Below, in pieces: positions 36,732 to 46,287 of a stretch of DNA of 64,000 bases (its first letter is position 1; each line of letters starts with the position of its first letter). Origin of the DNA: Succinivibrio dextrinosolvens. GTDB lineage: Bacteria > Pseudomonadota > Gammaproteobacteria > Enterobacterales > Succinivibrionaceae. Both the position numbers and the translations under genes were made by a program. The DNA is taken from positions 368,747-432,746 of the forward strand of contig NZ_CP047056.1 in NCBI RefSeq assembly GCF_011065405.1, given 5' to 3'. The notes below the pieces were generated by a model that worked only from the letters and a program-made list of their open reading frames with translations, did not search any database and was not told the DNA's origin.

Positions 36732-37571
36732 TTACTTCAGTGCAAAACCATATTTTTTAAAATTGCTAATCATGGTTTTGGTTAATGATATGGTAGATTG
36801 AATCTCATCAATATTCTCTCTGCTGATCCAGAAAGCTTCCGCAAGCTCACCTTCATCACGAGTAATCGCAGTATCACCATCGACCTTCGCTATAAAGCCA
36901 AATAGAATATTGCTATCCAACCCCCAAGGCTGGGAACCGCAGTAAGTCAAATCCTTAATCTTAAGACCAACCTCTTCCATTGCCTCTCTATGTGCAGTCT
37001 GCTCAGGAGTTTCTCCGATTTCGCAAAAACCTGCAATTAAAGCCACACCTCTATAAGGTCTGTCCTTATATCTGGTAACCACGATTTTATCGCCATCAGT
37101 AATTCCAACAATTACAGCAGGAGCAATCTTAGGATAGATAATATTTCCGCAATTCGGACAACACAGGGCTCGCTCTGATTTTGAATGAGTGGTAAGAGCT
37201 CCACATCTGCCACAGTAACGATTGTTCATGTACCAGTTGTAAAGATGATAAGCAGTAAAACCGGCAAAACACTCTATACGTGGATTATCAGAACGAAGAA
37301 CTGTATTCTTCTGCCATTCAAAGCCCTCAATACTAAGAGAAGAACAGGAATCGTTGAAAAGGAAATAGGCATTCTCATCTATAGAGAAAAGATAAATAAG
37401 CTTGTTCTTAGGAAAAGAATAAGCTCTAGGAAACTTTAAAGGAGTGTTCTTTCCATCCCCCTTAACATAAACATCTCTGTCTTTAAAGGCAAGAACAAAA
37501 TCTGTATCTTTAGGGGCTCTTTTTAAAGAAAACTCATTCTTAAAAAGATGATCCCCGATATCCTGTAACAT
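36732..37571 (-). CDS. nudC: NAD(H) pyrophosphatase / RNA deNADding enzyme
   Basis: NudC hydrolyses NADH and removes NAD caps from RNA 5' ends. The 279-residue protein has the zinc ribbon CGRCG...CCPNCG near residues 118-140, the Nudix box GFCEIGETPEQTAHREAMEEVG (positions about 180-202, Glu pair present), and the NudC-specific motif GSQPWGLDS. It follows trxB by 3 bases and ends a VanY-like peptidase-trxB-nudC operon. Confidence 0.93.
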   Translation of the reverse strand: MLQDIGDHLFKNEFSLKRAPKDTDFVLAFKDRDVYVKGDGKNTPLKFPRAYSFPKNKLIYLFSIDENAYFLFNDSCSSLSIEGFEWQKNTVLRSDNPRIECFAGFTAYHLYNWYMNNRYCGRCGALTTHSKSERALCCPNCGNIIYPKIAPAVIVGITDGDKIVVTRYKDRPYRGVALIAGFCEIGETPEQTAHREAMEEVGLKIKDLTYCGSQPWGLDSNILFGFIAKVDGDTAITRDEGELAEAFWISRENIDEIQSTISLTKTMISNFKKYGFALK

Positions 37572-37574
37572 ATA

Positions 37575-38507
37575 TTATCCTAATAGATATTTTTCAGCAT
37601 CTAGCGCGGCCTTACAGCCTTCACCTGCAGAAGTTATTGCCTGTCTGTAAACTCTGTCAGTACAGTCACCAGCAGCAAAAACACCTTTTGCAGAAGTTGA
37701 GGTTGCAGTACCGAAACCCGTCTTGATATAACCTTCCTCAAGTTCAATCTGACCTTCGAAAACAGAAGTTGCAGGAGCATGACCAATTGCAACAAACACA
37801 CCGTCTAAAGCCAGATCTTTCTTCTCACCTTTTACATCCAGTTCTACTCCAGTAAGCTTCGAGCCATCTCCCTTAAACTCAGTAATCTGAGCATTGAGGA
37901 TAAACTCAACCTTGCCAGAATCAACCATAGAGCGTAGTTTATCAACCATAACCTTTTCAGATCTGAATCCTTCTCGCCTGTGGATGAGATAAACCTTTTT
38001 GCACATATTGGTAAGATAAAGAGCCTCAACAAAGGCTGCAGAACCACCGCCAACAACTGCCACAACCTTATTTCGGAAGAAGAAACCGTCACAGGTAGCA
38101 CAAGCAGAAATTCCCCTGCCTTTATAGTTTTCCTCACTTGGAATTCCCAGATACTTAGCTTTGGCACCAGTAGCAATTATCACGGTTTTACTTTTTAGAA
38201 CTTCGCCTGAGGATAAGGTTAACTCTTTAATAGCCCCACTAAAATCAACCTTTACAACAGTATCTGATAGCATTTTTGTACCAAGAGATACAGCATGTTC
38301 CTGCAGAGTCTGCATAAGAGAAAAACCATCAGGTGCATCCTTTCTTCCTGGCCAGTTTCCGATTTCAGGGGTTGTGGTTAGCTGTCCGCCAGGTTCAGGA
38401 CCACTTACAAGAACAGGAGAAAGTCCTGAACGACAGGCATAAATAGCTGCAGTCCAACCGGCTGGTCCAGAACCAATAATTACAGTATTTAAAACATATT
38501 GGGTCAT
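37575..38507 (-). CDS. trxB: Thioredoxin reductase
   Basis: TrxB is an FAD enzyme that uses NADPH to reduce thioredoxin. The 310-residue protein shows GSGPAGWTAAIYA, the redox-active CATCDG near residue 137, the NADPH-binding VVGGGSAAFVEALYL and the C-terminal GVFAAGDCTD. Its ATG overlaps the stop of the upstream peptidase gene by four bases. Confidence 0.96.
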   Translation of the reverse strand: MTQYVLNTVIIGSGPAGWTAAIYACRSGLSPVLVSGPEPGGQLTTTPEIGNWPGRKDAPDGFSLMQTLQEHAVSLGTKMLSDTVVKVDFSGAIKELTLSSGEVLKSKTVIIATGAKAKYLGIPSEENYKGRGISACATCDGFFFRNKVVAVVGGGSAAFVEALYLTNMCKKVYLIHRREGFRSEKVMVDKLRSMVDSGKVEFILNAQITEFKGDGSKLTGVELDVKGEKKDLALDGVFVAIGHAPATSVFEGQIELEEGYIKTGFGTATSTSAKGVFAAGDCTDRVYRQAITSAGEGCKAALDAEKYLLG

Positions 38508-39187
38508 TTTTTAGCTCCTATGAGGTCTTTATAATGGGTCTTTGCATACTCTACTGCATACGGTACCCAGGATTCATTAAATGAAGAAAGATACTCTACT
38601 GCATCTTCTAGTTTGAACACGTTCAGATATTCACAGGCTCTCTTTTCAAAAGATATGTGCCACGGTTCAAAGCCCATTGAATTCTTTCCAGAATAAGGTC
38701 TCACAAAACCAAATTTATTCAGAGCATTCTTAAGATAAATATCAAACTTGTAGAAATAATTGCCCTTCTTATATTCTCGAGCCGTAAGTTCAAGCTGTTT
38801 TCCCTCCGGCAGAAGGTTTGAGGCATAAATGTCAAAATCAGTACCAAAATGATGACGGGAAAAGCCTGGAATTGCAGAAAATCTTACAATTTCCAATACT
38901 TTCTGTTCTGCAGAAAGAGAAGAGATATCCATTGGCTCTTCATTTTCGTCTAAAACAGGTCGTTTACCGTTGAACTTGTCATCGAAAATCTTAAACTGTT
39001 TGTAAAAGCTTCTGTAAGCTGAGGCAATTTTAATTTCAAAGCCATTATCATAAGCATCCGCGAATAAAGGACCTAAAGCCTTTACCGCATCTCTGTCTCC
39101 TAACAGGACAAGCATTCTTTTTGGATCATCCTTGAAATTTACAAGCTTGCTGTCGTCCAGACCTAGGAACTGATCTCTGGTAATCAC
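38504..39187 (-). CDS. M15 family (VanY-like) D,D-carboxypeptidase
   Basis: Zinc-ligand motifs of M15B peptidases are visible: ASAYRSFYKQ near residue 57, SRHHFGTDFDIY near 120 and EPWHISF near 175. Relatives trim D-Ala from peptidoglycan precursors or stems. The N-terminus (MITRDQFLGLDDSKLV) has no signal peptide, which is odd for a cell-wall enzyme; it may act on cytoplasmic precursors, or the start may be upstream, but no better start is seen. It heads an operon with trxB and nudC. Confidence 0.82.
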   Translation of the reverse strand: MITRDQFLGLDDSKLVNFKDDPKRMLVLLGDRDAVKALGPLFADAYDNGFEIKIASAYRSFYKQFKIFDDKFNGKRPVLDENEEPMDISSLSAEQKVLEIVRFSAIPGFSRHHFGTDFDIYASNLLPEGKQLELTAREYKKGNYFYKFDIYLKNALNKFGFVRPYSGKNSMGFEPWHISFEKRACEYLNVFKLEDAVEYLSSFNESWVPYAVEYAKTHYKDLIGAKK

Positions 39188-39305
39188 TTATTCTCTATCC
39201 TTAACACAAATTAAAACCTGTAACTAACTATATTCCTATTACACAAATATTTCAGTGAAAGAACGGTAAATTGAAAAAAAATATTTGACAATTTAAAGAA
39301 AGGAG

Positions 39306-39334
39306 CCAGAGGATCAGAAAATCCTCTGGTTTTT
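39306..39334. terminator. Hairpin terminator downstream of mscL
   Basis: CCAGAGGAT (39306-39314) and ATCCTCTGG (39321-39329) form a perfect stem. The clean T run is on the plus strand; on the minus strand, where mscL ends 5 bases before it, the following bases CTCCTTTC are a weaker tract. Confidence 0.7.
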
Positions 39335-39338
39335 AAGA

Positions 39339-39779
39339 TTATTTGTTCTGGTCTTTCAGAAGGTCTCTGATTTCACGTAGTAACTGCACATCAGCAGGAT
39401 CTGCTGGAGCTTCAGCAGGAGTTTTCTCTTCCTTGATGATGCGATTCTTAAGGTTGATGATCACCTTAATGGTCAGGAAGATTGCAAAGGCTACGATCAG
39501 GAAATCAAGAACATTCTGTAAAAAAACACCGTAGGTTAAAACAATTTCAGATGAAGTTTCTGTTTTATCCTGCAAGGTTACAGACAGATCCTTAAGATCG
39601 ATATTTCCAACAAAAAGACCAACCAGAGGCATGATAATATCAGCAACCAGTGAAGAAACAATCTTACCGAATGCAGTACCTATTACCACACCGATTGCCA
39701 TATCCATGACATTTCCCTTTACAGCGAAATCTCTGAATTCCTTGAAAAAGGACTTACCGGTTGAAACAATGTCTTTCAT
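39339..39779 (-). CDS. mscL: Large-conductance mechanosensitive channel
   Basis: MscL opens under membrane tension to release solutes on hypo-osmotic shock. The 146-residue protein has the amphipathic N-terminus [20 protein letters not shown], first segment [21 protein letters not shown], second segment [15 protein letters not shown] and the C-terminal bundle [19 protein letters not shown] site precedes the ATG. It lies 20 bases after the exonuclease gene. Confidence 0.96.
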   Translation of the reverse strand: MKDIVSTGKSFFKEFRDFAVKGNVMDMAIGVVIGTAFGKIVSSLVADIIMPLVGLFVGNIDLKDLSVTLQDKTETSSEIVLTYGVFLQNVLDFLIVAFAIFLTIKVIINLKNRIIKEEKTPAEAPADPADVQLLREIRDLLKDQNK

Positions 39780-39799
39780 ATATACTCCTTAATTGAACA

Positions 39800-40720
39800 T
39801 CAGTTATTTTCTAATTTGTATCGAGTCTTGGCTTTATATTCGACGATTCTGATATCAAAATCCACTGAACCGTCTTTATAGGTATCCTCGATAATCTGCT
39901 TTACGCGGGACGCCTCATCTTCATCCTGATAGTAACGGGACCAGGTCTTGGCCGTACCGCCATCAAACCTGAACCCTTTCTCCTTTAGGTGATCCTTGAA
40001 TTTGAAGGTGTTTCCTCTAATGATCACACGATAGCTGCAGCTTAAGGCAGAAGTTACCAGCTCACTGAATGCTGCAGGAACCTTGTACATAATCCATAAA
40101 AGAGCCAGACAATCCACATAGGCTCTGTGTGCATCATAGAAATACCCTAATACCATATTCAGAAATTCAAGTTTGGCACTTGAGTAACCAAGTTTTTTCC
40201 AAGGGATCTCCTTAAGTGAACAGGCCCAGGACAGAGTCGTTAAAGACTTGAAACGTTTTTCAAAGAAAGGTCTGTCAAAAGCAGCATTATGAGCAACCAC
40301 AAGAGGTCTTCCTGTAAGAAATCTAGCCACCATTTCATCATCAAAGTGATGGCCTGCAACCATATCATCTGTGATATGGGTAAGTTCTGTGATTTCTGGA
40401 GGAATAGGCTCGTTTGGGTCCTCAAACTCATCATAATACCTGTCGACAGTCAAAAGTAGTTTTCTGTCTAAGGAAAAAGTAGCTTTAACCATCCCCAGCT
40501 CAATGATTTTATTCTTAACAGGATCCATACCGGTGGTTTCTGTATCTAAAAAGACAACAGAATAAACCTTTTCATTTGGATGAGGCTCATTGAGAACTAC
40601 AGGGAAATGAGTATCTACACCTGTTATAGTCAGAGGAATTTTTTCCAGTAAACGATAATTTTCAGGATGTGACGTGATCCTTTCAATCATGTTCAAAGGA
40701 AAGCAGTTGTTATCTTGCAT
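39800..40720 (-). CDS. DnaQ-like 3'-5' exonuclease domain protein
   Basis: The DEDDh core is complete: VVFLDTETTGMDP near residue 57, LVVAHNAAFDRPFFE near 140, and DAHRAYVDCLALLWI near 195. A C-terminal 100-residue extension (YRVIIRGNTFKFKDHLKEKGFRFDGGTAKTWSRYY) resembles substrate-binding or DNA-polymerase-accessory regions seen in stand-alone exonucleases but is not assigned. It is not the polymerase III epsilon subunit itself, since spacing and the N-terminal 50 residues differ. It is likely a repair or RNA/DNA trimming nuclease. Confidence 0.85.
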   Translation of the reverse strand: MQDNNCFPLNMIERITSHPENYRLLEKIPLTITGVDTHFPVVLNEPHPNEKVYSVVFLDTETTGMDPVKNKIIELGMVKATFSLDRKLLLTVDRYYDEFEDPNEPIPPEITELTHITDDMVAGHHFDDEMVARFLTGRPLVVAHNAAFDRPFFEKRFKSLTTLSWACSLKEIPWKKLGYSSAKLEFLNMVLGYFYDAHRAYVDCLALLWIMYKVPAAFSELVTSALSCSYRVIIRGNTFKFKDHLKEKGFRFDGGTAKTWSRYYQDEDEASRVKQIIEDTYKDGSVDFDIRIVEYKAKTRYKLENN

Positions 40721-41039
40721 GAGTATTCTTTATCTACCTGATTAAACACCGAAATCTTAACTGTAAAAAAAATTTAACATACGTAATTGTTTGTATTATA
40801 TCCAATTTTACTTTTATGTTACGTTTTTTTACAAAGAATATGATCCAAAAGCAAACATTTATTTTTTTATAAAATTGCTCTCTTCTAAGATACATTTTAT
40901 TATTGATTTACAAAGATATTTATCTGTATTCTGCTTTTTTATAGTGCAAACATTAATGTAAAAAAAATTCCCTATTTGAATATGTTACTCAATATGGTTA
41001 CATATTAAATAAATGAATAGATTTAACAAGGAAGGTAAC
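40721..41039. other. AT-rich divergent region upstream of cysK
   Basis: 319 bases with promoters for cysK and the exonuclease gene, not assignable in detail. No riboswitch or repeat recognised. Confidence 0.5.
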
Positions 41040-41972
41040 ATGAAGTATTACAAGTCCGCCATTGAGCTAATTGGCAATACTCCTCTGGTTGAACTGTCCA
41101 ACCTGCAGAAGAAATTCAATCTTAAAGGCAGAATCTTTGCCAAATTTGAAGCCTTAAATCCATCAGGATCAGTTAAGGACAGAGCAGCACTTTACATGAT
41201 TAAAGAAGCTCTGGCATCTGGCAAGATCAACAAAGATACAAAGATCTATGAACCAACATCAGGCAATACAGGTATCGGTCTGGCACTGGTATGTGCAAAT
41301 CTTGGACTGGATGTTACACTGGTTCTACCTGAAACCATGTCAGTTGAAAGACGTAATATTCTGAGAGCCTACGGTGCAAAACTGGTTCTTACCGAAGGAT
41401 CAAAGGGAATGAAAGGAGCGATTGAAAAGGCAACTGAACTTGCAGCAGCCTCTGACAATACCTTTATTCCTCAGCAGTTTGAAAACGAGGCTAATGTTAA
41501 GGCCCATTATGAGACAACAGGTCCTGAAATCTGGAATGATACTGACGGTAAAGTAGACATATTTGTTGCATCTGTAGGTTCTGGCGGTACGGTAAGCGGC
41601 ACAGGTAAATTCCTGAAAGAGAAAAACTGCACCATTAAGGTCTATGGTGTAGAAGCAGCTTCTTCTCCAGTGTTAAACGGAGGAAATGCCGGACCACATA
41701 AGATTCAGGGTATTTCTGCAGGCTTTATTCCTAAGATCTACGATAAAACCGTCGTAGATGAAGTAATAGACATTACTGATGATGAAGCCTTTGATAACGG
41801 TAGAATTCTTGCTCAGACAGAAGGTCTTTTCATTGGTATATCCTCAGGTGCAGCCATCAGTGCAGCTATTAAGCTGGCACAGAAGGAAGAAAACGCAAAC
41901 AAGCTGATTGTGGTTATTCTTCCTGATAGTGGCGACAGATATCTATCAACAGCTCTATATCACCAGGACTAA
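41040..41972 (+). CDS. cysK: Cysteine synthase A
   Basis: CysK joins O-acetylserine and sulfide to make cysteine with PLP. The PLP lysine is in SGSVKDRAALYM, substrate loop TSGNTGIGLALV, and the PLP phosphate loop SVGSGGTVSGTG. I start at the ATG at 41040, which has AAGGAAGG eight bases upstream and gives 310 residues; an ATG at 41013 adds 9 residues. A symporter gene follows 3 bases later. Confidence 0.94.
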   Translation: MKYYKSAIELIGNTPLVELSNLQKKFNLKGRIFAKFEALNPSGSVKDRAALYMIKEALASGKINKDTKIYEPTSGNTGIGLALVCANLGLDVTLVLPETMSVERRNILRAYGAKLVLTEGSKGMKGAIEKATELAAASDNTFIPQQFENEANVKAHYETTGPEIWNDTDGKVDIFVASVGSGGTVSGTGKFLKEKNCTIKVYGVEAASSPVLNGGNAGPHKIQGISAGFIPKIYDKTVVDEVIDITDDEAFDNGRILAQTEGLFIGISSGAAISAAIKLAQKEENANKLIVVILPDSGDRYLSTALYHQD

Positions 41973-41975
41973 ACT

Positions 41976-43259
41976 ATGCTTTTCAGAACATCTAGAATTC
42001 ATGCGGCAGCCGCTACTGCCCTATCTAAAGTTAGCGGAAAAGGCAGAGCAATCACAGCAACCTTATACATAGGAGCACTGATTGTTGGATCCTTAATCGG
42101 TTTTGCAGGTAATACAGACATAAATGCAGTAATGGACTTTATTGCAACAGTATTTACAAGACTGTTCAGCTTTATTGCAGTGCCAATTATTGCTGTATCA
42201 CTGATCTCAACTTTAGCAAATCTTTCAAAGAATTCTAAAGGTGGCTCCATATTTGCTCATACCATCTTTTATACACTGTTGACTACAATCCTGGCAGCCC
42301 TTTTAGGAGCTGTGCTGTTTGCGGTTATAAAGCCTGCAAACGTACCAGCAGCATTATCATCCAGTGCTGCTGATGTGGTAACCAAGTATGAATCACTGTC
42401 ATATCTAGAGCACATCCAGAACATTATTCCAAATAATCTTCTGCAGCCATTTGTTGCCGGTAACGTACTTTCAATTCTGCTGGTTGCAGCGGCTTTTGGC
42501 CTTGGAATTGCCACAATGAAGGAGAGCAAAAACAAGGAGGCTCTGATTTCTGTAATCTCAGGATTTCAGGAACTGTTATTCATTCTTATCCACTGGCTAA
42601 TCAATATTCTGCCATTAGGCATCATGGCTTTCACAGCTCAGCTGGTTACTCAGCTTGAGGCAGGAATAATCTTAGGCGGTCTTGCAACCTACTTTGGAGT
42701 TGTTATCAGCTCAAACCTGATTCAGATGTTTGTAATTCTGCCATTGATACTTCTGCTCAAAGGACTTAATCCTATCAAGATTGCCCGTGGAATGCTGCCT
42801 GCACTTGCAGTTGCGCTATTCTCCAAATCATCTGCAGGTACACTGCCTGTTACCATGGCATCAGCTGAAGATAATCTGCATGTAGACAGAAGAGTTTCAA
42901 GATTTGTTCTGCCAATCTGCACTACCATCAATATGAACGGATGTGCAGCTTTCATTCTGATAACTTCAGTTTATCTGTTGCAGAATGCTGGCATTGAAAT
43001 CGGTTTTTCTACTTTGCTTACCTGGGTATTCATTGCTACCTTTGCAGCAGTAGGCAACGCAGGTGTACCAATGGGATGCTATTTCCTAACCCTGTCACTG
43101 GTCTCTTCAATGAATATTCCTGTAACTTTGATGGGAATCATTCTGCCGGTTTACGCTGTAATTGATATGATTGAGACCTCACTGAATGTATGGTCTGACT
43201 CATGTGTTGCAAACATTGTAAACAAGACAATGCAGGGTAAGCTTCCTGAAGAAGCATAG
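41976..43259 (+). CDS. Dicarboxylate/amino acid:cation symporter (SDF/DAACS family)
   Basis: A 427-residue protein with about eight membrane segments and the glutamate-transporter-family motifs: serine-rich loop SKSSAGTLPVT near residue 284, the unwound segment TTINMNGCAAF near 315 and the C-terminal MIETSLNVWSDSCVA. The family moves glutamate, aspartate, serine, dicarboxylates or cystine with sodium or protons. The 3-base gap to cysK suggests cotranscription and therefore a sulfur or serine amino acid, perhaps cystine or serine; this is inference. Confidence 0.87.
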   Translation: MLFRTSRIHAAAATALSKVSGKGRAITATLYIGALIVGSLIGFAGNTDINAVMDFIATVFTRLFSFIAVPIIAVSLISTLANLSKNSKGGSIFAHTIFYTLLTTILAALLGAVLFAVIKPANVPAALSSSAADVVTKYESLSYLEHIQNIIPNNLLQPFVAGNVLSILLVAAAFGLGIATMKESKNKEALISVISGFQELLFILIHWLINILPLGIMAFTAQLVTQLEAGIILGGLATYFGVVISSNLIQMFVILPLILLLKGLNPIKIARGMLPALAVALFSKSSAGTLPVTMASAEDNLHVDRRVSRFVLPICTTINMNGCAAFILITSVYLLQNAGIEIGFSTLLTWVFIATFAAVGNAGVPMGCYFLTLSLVSSMNIPVTLMGIILPVYAVIDMIETSLNVWSDSCVANIVNKTMQGKLPEEA

Positions 43260-43284
43260 AAATCAGAGTTTAAACTGAAAATAG

Positions 43285-43317
43285 ATGGCTAAAGTTAAAT
43301 GCTCTAGCCATTTTTTT
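43285..43317 (+). terminator. Terminator of the cysK operon
   Basis: ATGGCTA (43285-43291) and TAGCCAT (43305-43311) with a seven-base T run. It lies 26 bases after the symporter stop. Confidence 0.85.
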
Positions 43318-43459
43318 GTACTCCGCTTTCTATATACGAAATCCTACAATAGAAGCTCAGTTTTCATAAGATAATCGAAAAAATCAAAAAAATTTGTTTT
43401 TTTTCGATTAGGATTATTTTTTTTGTGTAAAAACAAAAGGCTAATATGCAATGAGGGAA

Positions 43460-44266
43460 TTAATTCAAAAGCTTGGATTTGATACCGTGAGATACGTGTT
43501 TTCTGCCTAAAACCTCACCTTTCATAGATGGGAACCATTCTTTCTTTGGTCTAGCTGTAATTAGGTCATCTACAGAGATAAACAGTCTTGAGTTTACTTC
43601 GTTAGGAGCAACTGTTCCCTTCGTAAAGATAAATTCAATACCGTCTGGCAGCAGGACAAAATTTCTTGGATCGACTTCTATTTGAGCTTTAATCAGATAA
43701 AGGTTCTTATAACCGTATTCCTTGAATTTATCGAATACAAGATTGGAACAGGTCATTGCTGCAAGAGTAGGCTCTTCAAACAGATCCTCAAAATGAACAA
43801 ACTTCTTAGTCTCAAGATTAAAGTTATATACATCAGTCAGAGTTGCTTTCTGATCTAAAAACTCCTGTTTTACAAGCACAATTGCACACATAAAACCTAG
43901 TTCTTTTATCACACGAAAATCAAAGGTTACGTCCTGATAGGCAATGTCTCTCTGGATAAACAAATCGTCGCTTTCATCATCAAAATTCAGGTTATCAGTG
44001 ATGTAGCCAATATAATCGTGCTCAAATTTACTTACATAATAATTTTCAAAGAAACTGCAGCTTTTAGCATATGCAGCATCCTTGCAAAGAGCAGGAAGAT
44101 GGAATGTTGAAGTGGTATAAGACATATCAATTACATCTTCATAAGTAGAGGTATCAAAAATGATATCCTTTGAATCAGGCCTTTCCTGCTTTGGAGGAAG
44201 TGTACTGGCCTGAACTCCTGAAATACAGAGGCTCAACAGCAGGAAAAATTTAACAAATAAACTCAT
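43460..44266 (-). CDS. Secreted protein, possibly DUF3298/RsiV-like
   Basis: A 268-residue exported protein: signal peptide FFLLLSLCISGVQA then STLPPK. The C-terminal half (YNFNLETKKFVHFEDLFEEP..., FVLLPDGIEFIFTKGTVAP...) resembles the DUF3298 fold found in RsiV and related anti-sigma or lysozyme-binding proteins. The match is weak. The ATG directly abuts the xseA stop, so it is cotranscribed with xseA without clear functional reason. Confidence 0.6.
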   Translation of the reverse strand: MSLFVKFFLLLSLCISGVQASTLPPKQERPDSKDIIFDTSTYEDVIDMSYTTSTFHLPALCKDAAYAKSCSFFENYYVSKFEHDYIGYITDNLNFDDESDDLFIQRDIAYQDVTFDFRVIKELGFMCAIVLVKQEFLDQKATLTDVYNFNLETKKFVHFEDLFEEPTLAAMTCSNLVFDKFKEYGYKNLYLIKAQIEVDPRNFVLLPDGIEFIFTKGTVAPNEVNSRLFISVDDLITARPKKEWFPSMKGEVLGRKHVSHGIKSKLLN

Positions 44267-45847
44267 TTATTGAGAGTCCTTTTCTTTTTTCTGAATATCA
44301 ATTACCTCTGATTTTACTCTGCCGTCACAAAGCATTGTAGTAATAACATCGCCTTTTTTTAAAGACGCAGTGTTAACCACATGCTCATTTTCATCAAAAG
44401 TTATTGAGTATCCCCTGTTTAGAATGTACAGAGGATTTAAAGAAGACAGCTTTGTAATCGTTCTTATAAAGTTCTGATTCAGATTGTTAAGGTTGTCATC
44501 AGTATTTGACTGATTTGCCCTGTTAACAAGAGACTTTAATCGATCATTTAAAGCTCCTAGTCTCTTATCAATCAAATTGTTCAAAGAAAACAGTCTGTTC
44601 TCATAATTCAGACGATCACTGACTAGAGTTAAATCCCGATCAAGCGCAGAATTAAGTCTGAACATACAGTTTTTTACCTTTGATACTTCCTGCTCGATAT
44701 AAAATAAAGGCTCAAAAACTGAAATACGGTTTTTTAGAGTATTTAAGCGACGTTCATAGTCCGTTAATCTGTCTAAACAGGCTCCTTCCATTCTGTTAAC
44801 AAGAAGATCAACCTGTTTTGAGATATTCTCAACATATAGTTCAGGAGAAGAGTTCTTAAGTCTGCTGCACAGATGATCAAGATTCATACTCTCATAATCA
44901 TATATTCTGTAGATTGCATCTGTAAGTCTTTTTACATACTGTTCAACCGCATAATAAAGATCAGATTTCAGAACAGATGAAACAAATTCAGCAGCTCTGG
45001 TAGGAGTTGCCGCTCTCATATCTGCGGCAAAATCGGTAAAGGCATAATCTGCCTCATGGCCAACTGCAGATATAATAGGAATTGGACAGTCTGCTACAGC
45101 CTTCACCAGCTCCTCATCAAAAAAAGCCAGAAGATCTTCAAATGAGCCCCCTCCTCGACCGATAATGATTACATCGCATTTATTATGTTCAATAGCAAGA
45201 TTTAGAGCACTTATCAGAGACTGAGGTGCATTTGCCCCCTGAACCAGAGAAGGATAGATAATAATGTTAATCAGAGGATTTCTATGTTCAATGGTCTTGA
45301 TAATATCCCCAACTGCTCTTCCGTCCGCAGATGTAACTATTCCGACTGTATTCACAAACTGAGGAATAGTCTTTTTCTGTCTTGAAAAATACCCCTGAGA
45401 ATCCAGTTTTCTTTTAAGCTCATTTAATTTCTCCATAATCGAACCAATTCCAAGTTTTCTCATGGAATGAGCTATAAATTTAAACTGACCGTTTTTCGTA
45501 AAAAGACTGATATTTCCGCTTAGTTCGACCTTATCTCCTGATTTAGGCTCAAAATTAAGTCTTTGACTGTAGCTTTGCCACATAACACAGTCTAGAGTAG
45601 CCCCGTCAGTGGAATCCTTGAGCTTAAAGTAAATGTGATTGTAGTTTTTTATCTCAGAAATCTCTCCGTATATAACAAAGGGACCTAAGGTTTTAAAAAA
45701 GGAATCGGTCTGTTTTAGAAACTCAGAAACACTCCAGGAACCATCAGAAGGTCTGTCTTCCGAGTAGGAATCGCTTAAAGAAACGTTTGATGTAGATGGT
45801 CTTTGATCATAACTGTCAAGTAAAGACTCATCATTGAAATGTGGCAT
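44267..45847 (-). CDS. xseA: Exodeoxyribonuclease VII large subunit
   Basis: XseA with XseB degrades single-stranded DNA. The N-terminal OB-fold (VIYGEISEIKNYNHIYFKLKD, LDCVMWQSY) precedes the catalytic domain with IVTSADGRAVGDII, IIIGRGGGSFEDLLAFFDEELVKAV and ISAVGHEADYAFTDFAADMRAATPTRAAE, then a long coiled-coil region. I start at the ATG at 45847, preceded by AAGGAG; the earlier TTG-type start at 45877 adds 10 residues. The first 45 residues are a Ser/Asp-rich extension absent from E. coli. No xseB is nearby. Confidence 0.94.
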   Translation of the reverse strand: MPHFNDESLLDSYDQRPSTSNVSLSDSYSEDRPSDGSWSVSEFLKQTDSFFKTLGPFVIYGEISEIKNYNHIYFKLKDSTDGATLDCVMWQSYSQRLNFEPKSGDKVELSGNISLFTKNGQFKFIAHSMRKLGIGSIMEKLNELKRKLDSQGYFSRQKKTIPQFVNTVGIVTSADGRAVGDIIKTIEHRNPLINIIIYPSLVQGANAPQSLISALNLAIEHNKCDVIIIGRGGGSFEDLLAFFDEELVKAVADCPIPIISAVGHEADYAFTDFAADMRAATPTRAAEFVSSVLKSDLYYAVEQYVKRLTDAIYRIYDYESMNLDHLCSRLKNSSPELYVENISKQVDLLVNRMEGACLDRLTDYERRLNTLKNRISVFEPLFYIEQEVSKVKNCMFRLNSALDRDLTLVSDRLNYENRLFSLNNLIDKRLGALNDRLKSLVNRANQSNTDDNLNNLNQNFIRTITKLSSLNPLYILNRGYSITFDENEHVVNTASLKKGDVITTMLCDGRVKSEVIDIQKKEKDSQ

Positions 45848-46081
45848 AGAATTCTCCTTACAGAAGAATTGTACCAAAAGAAAAAAACAGGGACTAGAAA
45901 AAGAGGGAAAAACGTTTATGTATGTCGACTAATAGAATAAACATATTTTAATCTGCATGTAAAAGAATAGCATATTATACACAGCTGATTTATATGCCGT
46001 TCATAAAGTTAAAAAATACAAATAATGTTTAATAACAATACGTTAAAAATAAAAAAAGACAAAAAAAATTTAAATATTTTG

Positions 46082-46109
46082 TTGACATAAAAAAATAATC
46101 CCTTATAAT
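46082..46109 (+). promoter_or_regulatory. Promoter of the tRNA Gly-Cys-Leu-Leu operon
   Basis: Perfect TTGACA (46082-46087) and TATAAT (46104-46109), 16-base spacer. The tRNA-Gly begins 14 bases later. Confidence 0.92.
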
Positions 46110-46123
46110 GGCACACATCGGAT

Positions 46124-46199
46124 GCGGGAATAGCTCAGTTGGTAGAGCATAACCTTGCCATGGTTAGGGTCGCGAGTTCGAACCTCGTTTCCCGCTCCA
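46124..46199 (+). tRNA. tRNA-Gly (GCC anticodon)
   Basis: A 76-nt cloverleaf with acceptor GCGGGAA/TTCCCGC, anticodon loop TTGCCAT (GCC) and encoded CCA. The three minus-strand genes at 46791-47081 have the same sequence. Confidence 0.97.
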
Positions 46200-46207
46200 A
46201 TGTTGAT

Positions 46208-46281
46208 GGCGCGTTAGTAAAGCGGTTATACATCGGATTGCAAATCCGCGAAGTCCAGTTCGACTCTGGAACGCGCCTCCA
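46208..46281 (+). tRNA. tRNA-Cys (GCA anticodon)
   Basis: A 74-nt cloverleaf with acceptor GGCGCGT/ACGCGCC, anticodon loop ATTGCAAA region giving GCA, and encoded CCA. It lies 8 bases after tRNA-Gly. Confidence 0.96.
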
Positions 46282-46287
46282 CTAAAT

